Shown one piece after another: positions 7,336 through 14,736 of a stretch of 19,839 bases of DNA (position 1 is the first letter of the stretch; each line of letters starts with the position of its first letter). A program made the translations under genes and the position numbers. The notes beneath the pieces were generated by a model. That model was not told the origin of the DNA. It saw nothing but the letters and a program-made list of their open reading frames with translations, and searched no databases. The stretch is from the NCBI GenBank assembly GCA_009904025.1, contig WYEE01000013.1, positions 1 through 19,839 on the forward strand, given 5' to 3'. The stretch comes from Thermogladius sp. Lineage in GTDB: Archaea; Thermoproteota; Thermoprotei_A; Sulfolobales; Desulfurococcaceae.

Positions 7336-8034
7336 ATGGATATACTAGTGGACCAGGTAGATGAATATTTGGGGAAGCCTGTTATAGACCCCTACAATAG
7401 GAGGCTTGGATATGTTATTGGATTCTATAGTGACGCCGATGGTAGAGTGAGAGCCCTGGAGATAAGTCTCGGGGACGTGGAATTCAAGCAATTAGATATA
7501 GAGAGGTTTAAGTTTGAGAATGGGAACATAATTCTACTACCCGAGTGGGAGTTCCTGGCATTGCAATTAGAGAACAGGATTCTGAGGCTTAAGAAGAGAA
7601 TGGCCGCCCTAGAAGAACTAAATGCTAGGAAAGACCTCCCCAAGCATGCCTACGACTCATTCAAGAAGAACCTCGAGGAGAGTTTGATGAAGGCTAAGGA
7701 GGATGCTAAGGCTGTCAAAGAGTTGTTGAGGAAGAGGATTCACGAGCTCGAGGACAGTATCCTCGAGTTAGAGAAGGCGATGACGAGTATTAAAGTCAGC
7801 TACCTCTCAGGGGAGATACCCGAGAAAGCTTATAAATCAGCGAGCGAGCATATAAGGAAGCATTTAGATAGTTGCGAGCTAGAGAAGGAAAGCGTGAAAC
7901 AACATTTGGATAAAATAGAGGCGCTGGAGTCTCAGCCTGTTGATTTGTCAGTTAAATCAACACCTATTCCTCAAGCACAGGGTCAGCCTGCAGGTCAACC
8001 CATCCCTGTTGTGGTACTAGAGGGTAGTCAGTAA
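7336..8034 (+). CDS. cdvA: Cell division protein CdvA
   Basis: Membrane- and DNA-associated scaffold that marks the division site in Crenarchaeota and recruits CdvB. The N-terminal 70 residues look like a PRC-barrel domain (YLGKPVIDPYNRRLGYVIGFYSD, then ISLGDVEFKQLDI and IILLPEW). A long charged coiled coil follows (about 75-200), with continuous Leu, Lys and Glu heptad-like sequence. A Gln/Pro-rich linker then leads to a C-terminal hydrophobic peptide (IPVVVLEGSQ), the position of the known CdvB-binding (E3B) peptide. The length of 232 is typical. ATG at 7336 has SD GAGGTGG 4 nt away. It is followed after 63-72 nt by cdvB, which appears to have its own TATA element. Role assigned from domain order and the cdvB-cdvC context. 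Confidence 0.93.
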   Translation: MDILVDQVDEYLGKPVIDPYNRRLGYVIGFYSDADGRVRALEISLGDVEFKQLDIERFKFENGNIILLPEWEFLALQLENRILRLKKRMAALEELNARKDLPKHAYDSFKKNLEESLMKAKEDAKAVKELLRKRIHELEDSILELEKAMTSIKVSYLSGEIPEKAYKSASEHIRKHLDSCELEKESVKQHLDKIEALESQPVDLSVKSTPIPQAQGQPAGQPIPVVVLEGSQ

Positions 8035-8055
8035 TATCGGGATAAGACTCCGACG

Positions 8056-8065
8056 GTTTTTTAAA
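8056..8065 (+). promoter_or_regulatory. Possible internal promoter of cdvB-cdvC
   Basis: TTTTTTAAAAGCC lies just after the cdvA stop codon and about 45 nt before the cdvB start. The imperfect palindrome GGTTTT...AAAAGCC includes it. It could serve as cdvA terminator, cdvB TATA element, or both. Confidence 0.4.
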
Positions 8066-8106
8066 AGCCTTCCTAAACCCATGTTTCCAACGGCAAGGTG
8101 TTAAGC

Positions 8107-8922
8107 TTGTCTATGTCCGGCACTATCTCGCGAGGAGGAGTATTATCGAGAATCGTGTGGATGTTTAAGCCAAAGGATCCAACCGTAAAGAATCTCTACG
8201 ACGCCATCGTCATATTAGACAGGATGATCAACGGGATAGAGTCCTCTAAGAGGAGTTTGAAATCAGCGTTAGAGGAGCATTCTAAAAGGTCGAAGATGGC
8301 TGCCCAGGACGGTAAATCCGAGTTCCAAGCAATATTCGACGAGGAGATGAAGCACATTTCAAGTCTCATCGGGATTTTCGAGAAAGTCTCATATGATCTA
8401 CTAAGAGTGAGATATAGGCTCGAGACCCTCACGCTCGTAGAAGAACCTATGAAGATGTTGCCAGAGGTAATCAGGGAGCTACAAGATGTAAGGCCAGAGG
8501 TCGAGAGGATAGCACCTGAGCTGACGAGTATGTTGAACGAGGTGGAGAGGAAGGTGGCCAGTATCATGGCAGTATCTAATATGGAGCCGGTTACAACAAC
8601 TATGACTATACCTAGGAGAGAAATCCAGGAATCTTCAATAGAAGCAAGGACTAAACAACAGGTTCAACTACCTCCCCTACCTCCGCAGGAGGTACCTACC
8701 TCTAGCAACCAAACTAGACAAAACTCGGGTAAGAAAGCTACACCCGAGGTAGCTGTACCTGTGAACGTAGTAGCCCACTGGCTTTTAGATGAGATAAGAA
8801 GTAACGGTGGTCTCCTGGATATTCAGACGTTTACTCTGAAATACAGGGTTAGTAAAGAGAGGGTTTTTGAAGCGTTAAGGATTCTTGAGGAGAAGGGGTT
8901 AATCAAGGTCAAAAGGTATTAA
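8107..8922 (+). CDS. cdvB: Cell division protein CdvB (ESCRT-III homologue)
   Basis: Filament-forming ESCRT-III protein that constricts the membrane at division. Residues about 15-155 form the helical ESCRT-III core: a basic first helix (SRIVWMFKPKDPTVKNL and the following KRSLKSALEEHSKRSK), then an increasingly acidic region. A variable Pro/Thr/Gln linker contains LPPLPP (about 188-193), which matches the MIM2-type motif that binds the CdvC MIT domain. The last 55 residues form a winged helix (VNVVAHWLLDEI...KYRVSKERVFEALRILEEKGLIKVKR) that in relatives holds the CdvA tail peptide. Start: TTG at 8107 has AAGGTG 6 nt upstream. GTG at 8098 and ATG at 8113 are alternatives. The architecture is that of the CdvA-binding paralogue, not the shorter CdvB1/B2. 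Confidence 0.93.
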   Translation: MSMSGTISRGGVLSRIVWMFKPKDPTVKNLYDAIVILDRMINGIESSKRSLKSALEEHSKRSKMAAQDGKSEFQAIFDEEMKHISSLIGIFEKVSYDLLRVRYRLETLTLVEEPMKMLPEVIRELQDVRPEVERIAPELTSMLNEVERKVASIMAVSNMEPVTTTMTIPRREIQESSIEARTKQQVQLPPLPPQEVPTSSNQTRQNSGKKATPEVAVPVNVVAHWLLDEIRSNGGLLDIQTFTLKYRVSKERVFEALRILEEKGLIKVKRY

Positions 8923-8951
8923 AGACCTGTTTTTCCGCGGGGGTGCGCCAT

Positions 8952-10106
8952 ATGGCTATGCATTATCTTGTCGAGAAAGGCACAGAGTACGCTAAGCTGG
9001 CTGTAGAATTAGATAAGAAGGGTGAGTACGAGAAGGCTATAAAGTACTACAAGACAGCAATAGAGTTGTTCTCGAAGTATCTCTCGCTATATCCTGATAA
9101 CTCGCTAGCCGACTTCTACAAGGATTTGATAGCCAAGTACAAACTTAGGATAGAACTTCTGGAGAAACACATGGAGAAAGCTAGCGTGCCAGGTGGATCT
9201 GCCGCCGAATCAGCTAAAGACGATGTTGAGGTCTTAATGCCAGATAAAAGAACTAACAAGAAAAAATTCGATGATCTCGTTGACTTAGAGGAGGTTAAGA
9301 AAGCTTTGAAGAGAGCTGTGGTCTACCCTGTTAAAACACCACAACTATATCCGCTGGGTTGGCCGAGAGGGATACTTCTCTTTGGGCCGCCTGGTTGCGG
9401 TAAGACAGAAATCTCGATCGCGCTAGCCAACGAGATTAACGCCGCTTTAATAAACGTTAGCCCAGCTACCATCATGAGCAAGTGGCTTGGTGAAGCAGAG
9501 AAAAATGTGGCTAAAGTATTCGATAAGGCGCGGGAGATCGCATCCAGCGGGACACCTGTGATAATATTCATCGACGAAGTCGACGGGTTATTCCAGGAGT
9601 ACAGCGATGAGGTTGGAGGGGAGAAGAGGATGAGAAACCAGTTCCTTATGGAGATGGATGGTTTAAAGGAGAAGGTGAATAATAACCTCCCCTTATTTGT
9701 GATAGGTGCAACAAACAAGCCTTGGAAACTGGATATTGGCTTCATAAGGAGGTTCGAGAAGAGGGTTTACGTTCCTCCACCCGACAAAGAGGTCAGGAAA
9801 TCGCTCTTCAAATATTACATCGACAAGCTCTCGAACGTATACAAGGCTGACGAGCTGGATCTAGATAAACTCGCCGAGATGACGGAGGGCTATAGTTCCG
9901 CCGATATAGCATCAATAGTGAAGGAAGTTCAGAACAATATAGCTGAGGAGCTCAACGAAAAATCAGATGGTAAGAACACACCCACAGTTGAGAGAAAACT
10001 CACTATGGACGATTTCATCCAGGTCATTAACAGGAGGAAGCCAAGTATATCACCTAAAATAATCGAGGCTTACAAGATATGGTATGATCAGCATGGTGCG
10101 TTGTAA
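8952..10106 (+). CDS. cdvC: Cell division ATPase CdvC (Vps4 homologue)
   Basis: AAA ATPase that disassembles CdvB filaments during cytokinesis. The first 75 residues form an MIT domain of three helices (KGTEYAKLAVELDKKGEYEKAIKYYKTAIELF). A short linker leads to the AAA module. Counting from an in-frame GTG at 8943, Walker A is GPPGCGKT (148-155), Walker B IIFIDEVD (207-214), sensor 1 ATNKP (Asn258), and the arginine-finger region FIRRFEKR (267-274). I prefer ATG 8952, which has GGGGTG 6 nt upstream. All catalytic residues are intact. It lies 29 nt after cdvB with no obvious promoter between, so the two are probably co-transcribed. The length of about 384 is normal. Confidence 0.95.
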   Translation: MAMHYLVEKGTEYAKLAVELDKKGEYEKAIKYYKTAIELFSKYLSLYPDNSLADFYKDLIAKYKLRIELLEKHMEKASVPGGSAAESAKDDVEVLMPDKRTNKKKFDDLVDLEEVKKALKRAVVYPVKTPQLYPLGWPRGILLFGPPGCGKTEISIALANEINAALINVSPATIMSKWLGEAEKNVAKVFDKAREIASSGTPVIIFIDEVDGLFQEYSDEVGGEKRMRNQFLMEMDGLKEKVNNNLPLFVIGATNKPWKLDIGFIRRFEKRVYVPPPDKEVRKSLFKYYIDKLSNVYKADELDLDKLAEMTEGYSSADIASIVKEVQNNIAEELNEKSDGKNTPTVERKLTMDDFIQVINRRKPSISPKIIEAYKIWYDQHGAL

Positions 10107-10254
10107 CGTTAAAACATAAACTGTCAAAAGCTATTCCTTGTTTCGAGGCGATGAAGTAAGTCATGCCTCTTGAGCTGGTGAAAGGCTCAGGGGTAACCGA
10201 GCCGATGAATAAATGCTTGCTCAACGTGTGGGAATGAGTGGGCTACAGGCAACT
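10107..10254. other. Non-coding stretch with inverted repeats after cdvC
   Basis: No ORF of note lies between the convergent cdvC and GTPase genes. Hairpin A pairs GAGGC/ATGA (10145-10154) with TCAT/GCCTC (10161-10169), with one bulged G and a 6-nt loop. Hairpin B pairs TGAGC (10171-10175) with GCTCA (10185-10189). Hairpin C pairs GGCTC (10184-10188) with GAGCC (10199-10203) and cannot coexist with B. A further 9-pair stem with three wobbles joins 10214-10222 and 10234-10242. A C/D-like reading with degenerate boxes is also possible: GCGATGA 10148-10154, TTGA 10170-10173, GTGAAAG 10178-10184, CCGA 10197-10200. It may be a structured 3' end or a small RNA. Confidence 0.35.
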
Positions 10255-11418
10255 TTACTCTTTTAGATGGATCTCAACGATATCTTTGTCCATTAGAATA
10301 TGGTCTAATCCAACTCGTTCCCCAGGGTACTTCGAAGAGGGCCCCCACACCCTGGCATAGTGGAAGTTCTCAACGAAATCCTTGTGGATTCTCTTAGCGA
10401 CATCGAGCACTGTAGCGCCCCTCCTCAATATGAGGGGTTTATCCGACACACCACTAGTAGGGGACTTCGTGTAGACCCTTATGATCTCGAGCTCTTTAAA
10501 AATAAGTTCCCCAAGCTTCCCCAGGCCTAGGCCTGTTAAAGCTGAGACACCTAACATACTCCCCTCCACATCCGTGTTTTTCCTCAAGTACTCTACCGCT
10601 CTCTCGCCCCCCGCGTCAATTTTGTTAACTAGTACTATAGAAGGTTTGTATTGGACGTTCCCGAATATAGCGTGCTCTACATCGTCTAACGTGACTCTAC
10701 CTATAACTCTCACGTGGGCGTTGTGTATATTGTAGGAGGCAAGAAGCTTCTTGACGTCCTCAATAGTTGCGTCCACGAGCTCCCCCATCATAGTAACTTT
10801 AACCCCGACCTTCCCGGTTTTATATCTCTCTATTTCCACTCTTCCCTTGGCTTTGGATAGGAGTATCCCTGCCGACTCGAGTTCGCCTCTTATTTCTAGG
10901 TAATCCTTTACAACATCTCTCGTAGCATCTAGGATAATCATAATCAAGTCCGCGTTGCGACATAATCCCATAACACGATTGTTGAAGGGTCCTCTCCCAG
11001 GTAGGATAGGTGGCGTGTCCACTAGCTGGAAGTATATGTCCTCATATTTCAACATGCCTACTTGAGGTAATGTGGTGCTGAAGGGGATATCTGAGACCCT
11101 TGTTTTAGCTCCGGTTAATCTCTGAACCAACAGGCTTTTCCCAGAGTTAGGTAGCCCGACCAAGACTACTTGGGCAGCACCTTCTTTCTCAACAAGGAAG
11201 CTGAGCCCCCTCCTCGCACTCTTCTTTTTTCTCTCTTCCAATTCTTCTCTAAGCTCCGCAAGCCTCTTCGTAGCCCACTCTCTCAGGTTCTCAGTACCCT
11301 TATGCTTCGGTACAGCGGACAGGAATTCTTCTAACGCTTTAATCTTCTCCTCCGTAGTACGTGCCTCAAGCACCTTCAACCACTTTACCTTAGCCTCGGC
11401 TGGCAGGTTTGTTACCAT
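10255..11418 (-). CDS. DRG-type (Obg-family) GTPase with TGS domain
   Basis: Cytosolic GTPase of the developmentally regulated GTP-binding (DRG) group, thought to act with translating ribosomes. From the ATG at 11418 it has a charged helical N-terminus (about 1-85), then G1 GLPNSGKS, the switch region SDIPFSTTLPQVG, G3 DTPP, the DRG-type insertion, and G4 NKID. A C-terminal TGS domain follows (from KPLILRRGATVLDVAKRIHKDF to DKDIVEIHLKE). Length is 387, usual for archaeal DRG. An in-frame start 21 codons earlier exists, but GAGGTGGGGG lies just before ATG 11418 and the earlier sequence is not family-like. It overlaps the end of the RNase HII gene by 29 nt, so the two are probably translated from one transcript. 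Confidence 0.9.
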   Translation of the reverse strand: MVTNLPAEAKVKWLKVLEARTTEEKIKALEEFLSAVPKHKGTENLREWATKRLAELREELEERKKKSARRGLSFLVEKEGAAQVVLVGLPNSGKSLLVQRLTGAKTRVSDIPFSTTLPQVGMLKYEDIYFQLVDTPPILPGRGPFNNRVMGLCRNADLIMIILDATRDVVKDYLEIRGELESAGILLSKAKGRVEIERYKTGKVGVKVTMMGELVDATIEDVKKLLASYNIHNAHVRVIGRVTLDDVEHAIFGNVQYKPSIVLVNKIDAGGERAVEYLRKNTDVEGSMLGVSALTGLGLGKLGELIFKELEIIRVYTKSPTSGVSDKPLILRRGATVLDVAKRIHKDFVENFHYARVWGPSSKYPGERVGLDHILMDKDIVEIHLKE

Positions 11419-12112
11419 CCTCGCCCCCACCTCTAATGAAATGTAGGAGATCGAGTGGGCTCCTATACCAGCTGGGTGCAAGGTGTTTAAGGTTCTTCCA
11501 CTTTAATCTAACAATGAGAGGGGGGTTTAAGCTAGCATTCTCCCTAACCCACCGGATAGTCTTTGGGTCGGTTGAGTATCCCGAGCCATAATCACCGAAC
11601 ACAAGCTTTCCCGGCTTAATGCTCTCATCCCTAAGCGTCTTGGCTATAATACTCGCCATGGATACAACAGGGTACTTCGAGTCAGCGTTCGCCTCCATGA
11701 CGAAGCGAGCCAGTTTATTTTCAAACAGCCTCCTAGAATAGGCTCTCAGACTACCTTCAGCGCCTTTCACCTCGTCAATATATATTTCAACCTCCTCGCC
11801 CCGCCATAATACCTTGGAAACCATGTGGAGCAACCTCTTGATAGCCTCGGAAGTAGTTGTGTTCAGGTTCTCCGAGTCAACTCTCCTAGTGTTAACGTAG
11901 AGTGCTATGAATGATAGTGGTAGGTTTCTTAGAGCGATCTCCCTAATCCTCTCCCTCTTCTTGGGTGAAAGCGTCTTACTATCCCTGACCCCTATCTCGC
12001 TTAGCATAGCTACATCCGTGTTGCGGATGACAATACATGAGACGACCATATCTCCTATTAACGGACCTCTACCAGCCTCATCTATACCTATTATAATTTT
12101 ATTTCCCGTCAA
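11390..12112 (-). CDS. rnhB: Ribonuclease HII
   Basis: Cuts the RNA strand of RNA-DNA hybrids and removes single ribonucleotides from DNA. The catalytic DEDD set is visible: Asp11 and Glu12 in GIDEAGRGPLIG, Asp113 in IYIDEVKG, and Asp144 in ANADSKYPVVSMASIIAK. The family GRG element and RDSKTLSPKKRE (43-54) are present. At 240 residues it is within the usual range. The start is TTG at 12112, with GAGGT about 9 nt upstream. An upstream small ORF overlaps by 14 nt and the DRG gene downstream by 29 nt, making a compact three-gene minus-strand unit. Confidence 0.94.
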   Translation of the reverse strand: MTGNKIIIGIDEAGRGPLIGDMVVSCIVIRNTDVAMLSEIGVRDSKTLSPKKRERIREIALRNLPLSFIALYVNTRRVDSENLNTTTSEAIKRLLHMVSKVLWRGEEVEIYIDEVKGAEGSLRAYSRRLFENKLARFVMEANADSKYPVVSMASIIAKTLRDESIKPGKLVFGDYGSGYSTDPKTIRWVRENASLNPPLIVRLKWKNLKHLAPSWYRSPLDLLHFIRGGGEDGNKPASRG

Positions 12113-12416
12113 GACAGTAATTTACCTCTTTAACACCGCTTGCTCTAACAAGCTCAATATAATGGTTGAACGTAGAGGAGCAGTCACAGTTTAAGACAAG
12201 CCTAGGAGGATACTTCGTGTAGATCTTCAACAAGTTCTCCTCGGTTAAATCCCCTACTTTGATAATCACCATGTCACCCCTTAATTCCCTCGCAACCTCT
12301 CTAGCAACATCCTCAACCTCTCTACTAAACATTAGAACTCTCCTCCAGCCACTGCTCTCAGCAAGGATAGCTTTCAAGCTACGGCAACCCTTAGACACTA
12401 ATATCACGACATACAT
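12099..12416 (-). CDS. Small protein of unknown function upstream of rnhB
   Basis: A 105-residue protein with alternating beta-strand-like (VVILVS, DMVIIKVG, RLVLNCD) and helical (VEDVAREVARELRG, TEENLLKIYTKY) segments, suggesting a small alpha/beta fold. It has no membrane helix. Three cysteines occur: one near residue 11 and an adjacent CDC pair near 77-79, with another close to the C-terminus (NYCLDGK). I do not recognise the family. The ATG at 12416 has GGAG 4 nt upstream, and it overlaps rnhB by 14 nt, which supports it as real and co-translated with rnhB. It diverges from the phosphohexomutase gene across an 86-nt region. Confidence 0.68.
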   Translation of the reverse strand: MYVVILVSKGCRSLKAILAESSGWRRVLMFSREVEDVAREVARELRGDMVIIKVGDLTEENLLKIYTKYPPRLVLNCDCSSTFNHYIELVRASGVKEVNYCLDGK

Positions 12417-12450
12417 CTCCTGAATCCTTGGGCTACTCGTACCAGCTTAT

Positions 12451-12483
12451 GTTAAAATATTTGATCAAACTTCTTATATTTAA
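12451..12483. promoter_or_regulatory. Divergent promoter region with a central palindrome
   Basis: TTAAAATAT (12452-12460) and TTATATTTAA (12474-12483) are TATA-like on one or both strands. Between them lies the perfect 10-bp palindrome TTTGATCAAA (12460-12469). Only use of the left element gives the plus-strand gene a leader that includes its SD (GAGGGTG, 12490-12496). The palindrome then sits between TATA and transcription start, where a repressor would act. Confidence 0.45.
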
Positions 12484-12502
12484 CTAGGCGAGGGTGTGAT
12501 CG

Positions 12503-13879
12503 TTGGGTCGTTTCTTCGGGACGGACGGTATTCGAGGTGTGGTTAACGAGACTCTTACACCCGAGTTTGTTTTAAGGATGTCGTTGGCTATCGGGAGCTT
12601 CTTCGATGAGGGTGCTAAGGTTCTTGTGGGCCGAGATGCTAGGGCTGGTGGAGAGATGATTAAGAGCATTGTTATAGGGGGGCTTTTGTCCTCGGGTGTG
12701 AGAGTCTACGATGCAGGGTACACGCCGATCCCGGCGTTGCAGTACTGCATCAAGGAGGGGGGCTTTGATGGGGGGATTATGATCACGGCCAGTCACAACC
12801 CACCCGAGTATAACGGTATCAAGGTGATAGGGCCAGATGGTATTGAGATCCCGAGGGAGAGCGAGAACACGATCGAGGACATATACTTGAATACCAGATT
12901 CAGAACACCGGGTTGGAGGAGTATTGTAAGCGATGTCATCGATTACAAGATCTGCAATGAGATATACGTCGACAGCGTTGTCAAGCTGGTTGACAGGGAG
13001 GTTATATCCAAGGCCGGCTTCAGAGTCGTGATAGACCCGGTTAATAGTGTTGGAGCATTGACGACGCCCAGGATTGCGATGAAGCTAGGTGTCCAACCAA
13101 TCGTGATCAACGGGACTTTCAACCCGTACTTCCCTTCAAGAAACCCCGAGCCCACTCCTGAGACGCTTGTCACAACTGCCAAACTTGTAAGAGAATATGG
13201 TGCTGTAGCTGGATTCGCACATGACGCTGACGCGGACAGGGTTATAGTGATAGACGAGAACGGTATTGTACAGTGGGGTGATAGAACGGCAACTCTTCTA
13301 GCCAGCTATCTGAGGAGAGAGCGTGGTGAAAAAGGCGTTAAAGTCTTCACAGCAGTCTCGAGTAGCATGGTGGTTGAAGATGCGCTTAGACCTCTAGGAG
13401 TGAGCGTCGTGTGGATGAAAGTTGGGAGCGTTGACATAGCACATGAGATGAAGAAGCATCCCGACGCACTCTGCGGGTTCGAGGAAAATGGGGGGTTCAT
13501 GTATCCGCCTCACCAGTATGTCCGGGATGGAGGGATGACTATGGCTCTTTTCCTGGAGATGCTCGCGCGTCTAAGATCGAAGCCAAGTGAGCTCTATGAT
13601 AGGCTCCCCAAGCTGTTTGTTGTAAAGAAGAAATATAGGATGGAGAGGGAGAAGGCTTTGAACGTTGTGGAAAAGGTGAAAGAAATGTTTAAACACGAGA
13701 GACAGATAACAGTCGACGGTGTGAAGGTGATTGGTAAGGGGTACTGGTTTCTCGTGAGGCCGAGCGGCACAGAGCCCTTGCTCAGAGTAATGCTTGAAGC
13801 CGAGAGCGAAGGCAAGGCAAAGGAGTTGATCGATGTGATCGAGGGGATTGTTGGGACTATTGAGGGTGAAAAACAATGA
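12503..13879 (+). CDS. Phosphohexomutase (phosphoglucosamine/phosphomannomutase family)
   Basis: Enzyme of the alpha-D-phosphohexomutase superfamily, moving phosphate between C6 and C1 of a hexose or hexosamine for nucleotide-sugar synthesis. The four expected motifs are visible: phosphoserine loop TASHNP (Ser97), metal loop DADADR (241-246), sugar loop CGFEENGG (about 325-332), and phosphate loop RPSGTEP (about 422-428). Length 458 is standard. The N-terminal FGTDGIRG is shared by GlmM-type enzymes, but archaeal members often act on several sugars, so I leave the symbol empty. Start TTG 12503 is chosen for the near-complete SD GAGGGTGTGATC. Its stop overlaps the next start by 4 nt. Confidence 0.93.
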   Translation: MGRFFGTDGIRGVVNETLTPEFVLRMSLAIGSFFDEGAKVLVGRDARAGGEMIKSIVIGGLLSSGVRVYDAGYTPIPALQYCIKEGGFDGGIMITASHNPPEYNGIKVIGPDGIEIPRESENTIEDIYLNTRFRTPGWRSIVSDVIDYKICNEIYVDSVVKLVDREVISKAGFRVVIDPVNSVGALTTPRIAMKLGVQPIVINGTFNPYFPSRNPEPTPETLVTTAKLVREYGAVAGFAHDADADRVIVIDENGIVQWGDRTATLLASYLRRERGEKGVKVFTAVSSSMVVEDALRPLGVSVVWMKVGSVDIAHEMKKHPDALCGFEENGGFMYPPHQYVRDGGMTMALFLEMLARLRSKPSELYDRLPKLFVVKKKYRMEREKALNVVEKVKEMFKHERQITVDGVKVIGKGYWFLVRPSGTEPLLRVMLEAESEGKAKELIDVIEGIVGTIEGEKQ

Positions 13880-14271
13880 TGAGATACTGGGGAGTGGACT
13901 TCATCAGATGCGTGGAGTGTAAGCATCACCCATTACAGCTCATTGTATTGGAGTCCGAGGAGCAGGATGTAGATACATCAGGCCTCGAATTCCCGATTTG
14001 CCGCAACTACTGCGCGTTTCTAAACAAGCCAGTGGTGAAGGGGGAGCGGTATCCATGCGAGAAATGCATTAGGGTAGGTATTAAAACGGGGGTCTTGTAT
14101 TGCCCTAATTGTGGTAGATGGTATCCAATCAAGAACGGTATAGTCTACTTGCTACCAGACAAGAAGAGGAAGGCTGAGTCGGATATTAAATTCCTCGAAA
14201 CCTACAAGGATAGGCTCCCGGAGAAAATAGTGAGGGAGGGGAAGCCGTTTAACTTACTCAAATCATCGTGA
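13876..14271 (+). CDS. Trm112-like zinc protein with extra cysteines
   Basis: Likely member of the Trm112 family, small zinc proteins that activate methyltransferases acting on tRNA, rRNA and release factors. The N-terminal knuckle is RCVECKHHPL (Cys12, Cys15). The C-terminal knuckle and signature are LYCPNCGRWYPIKNGIVYLLPD (first Cys76, then Cys79). Between them is an insertion carrying four more cysteines (Cys42, Cys46, Cys61, Cys64), enough for a second metal site. At 131 residues it is about twice the size of minimal archaeal Trm112. The ATG at 13876 overlaps the phosphohexomutase stop (ATGA) and has GAGGGTG 7 nt upstream. The partner methyltransferase is not in the window. Confidence 0.83.
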   Translation: MMRYWGVDFIRCVECKHHPLQLIVLESEEQDVDTSGLEFPICRNYCAFLNKPVVKGERYPCEKCIRVGIKTGVLYCPNCGRWYPIKNGIVYLLPDKKRKAESDIKFLETYKDRLPEKIVREGKPFNLLKSS

Positions 14272-14280
14272 TACTGAAGC

Positions 14281-14299
14281 TTATTAAGGAGCTTAATAA
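14281..14299. repeat. Perfect 8-bp inverted repeat upstream of the DUF2153-like gene
   Basis: TTATTAAG and CTTAATAA are separated by 3 nt. The repeat lies 10 nt after the Trm112 stop and about 36 nt before the next ATG, so it overlaps where the promoter of that gene should be. A direct copy of GAAGCT stands on each side (14276 and 14302). It could be an operator or simply an AT-rich promoter. Confidence 0.45.
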
Positions 14300-14334
14300 T
14301 TGAAGCTAAGTAACGAATGTGGAAGTGAGATGTA

Positions 14335-14730
14335 ATGGCAGACTTCTTCTCGAACCTAGAAGCCTGGGTTAAAAGGCAGCAGGAGGTTAGAGAAGGGTTT
14401 AGAAAAGCCGAGACCGACTACAAGGAGGCTGATAGGCTAGCGTTGATACTGCTCTCCAGGATGGCCTTCCAGCACATGATGAGAACCATAGAAGCATTCG
14501 ACCAGTGGTTGAAAGACCCCGCTATCACAGCCCACATGCCGAGGGAGATGCTGGTTGACTTATGGGAAAAGCTAAGGGTTCTACTGTATGGATTAATAGA
14601 TTTGGATATAGAACATACAAGTAAGTACAATGAGTTCCTGAAGAAACTATCCGCTGAAGGGAGGTTGAACCCACTCCTGTTCTACGAGAAGGGAGAAAAG
14701 GAGTCTAAGAGAGTTCAACTGCAAATCTAA
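14335..14730 (+). CDS. DUF2153-like conserved crenarchaeal protein
   Basis: A 131-residue, mostly helical soluble protein. It resembles what I recall of the crenarchaeal DUF2153 group (N-terminal LEAWVKRQQEVREG, then a helix-rich core MAFQHMMRTIEAFDQWLKDP...LWEKLRVLLYGLIDLDIEHT). Its biochemical role is unknown. There are no cysteines, no metal motif and no membrane helix. The ATG at 14335 has GGAAGTGAG upstream. It stands apart from the Trm112 gene by 63 nt containing an inverted repeat, so it probably has its own promoter. It is convergent with the next gene, 6 nt apart. The family name comes from memory of the pattern and should be checked. Confidence 0.72.
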   Translation: MADFFSNLEAWVKRQQEVREGFRKAETDYKEADRLALILLSRMAFQHMMRTIEAFDQWLKDPAITAHMPREMLVDLWEKLRVLLYGLIDLDIEHTSKYNEFLKKLSAEGRLNPLLFYEKGEKESKRVQLQI

Positions 14731-14736
14731 ACCGCT

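Noticed and set aside
10141..10250. tRNA or SRP/RNase P RNA in the stretch after cdvC
   Set aside because: No T-loop sequence, anticodon stem, or RNase P or SRP core motif on either strand; it is also too short for the latter two.
13571..13929. Two minus-strand ORFs of about 100 codons
   Set aside because: They overlap the phosphohexomutase end and the Trm112 start, both well supported.
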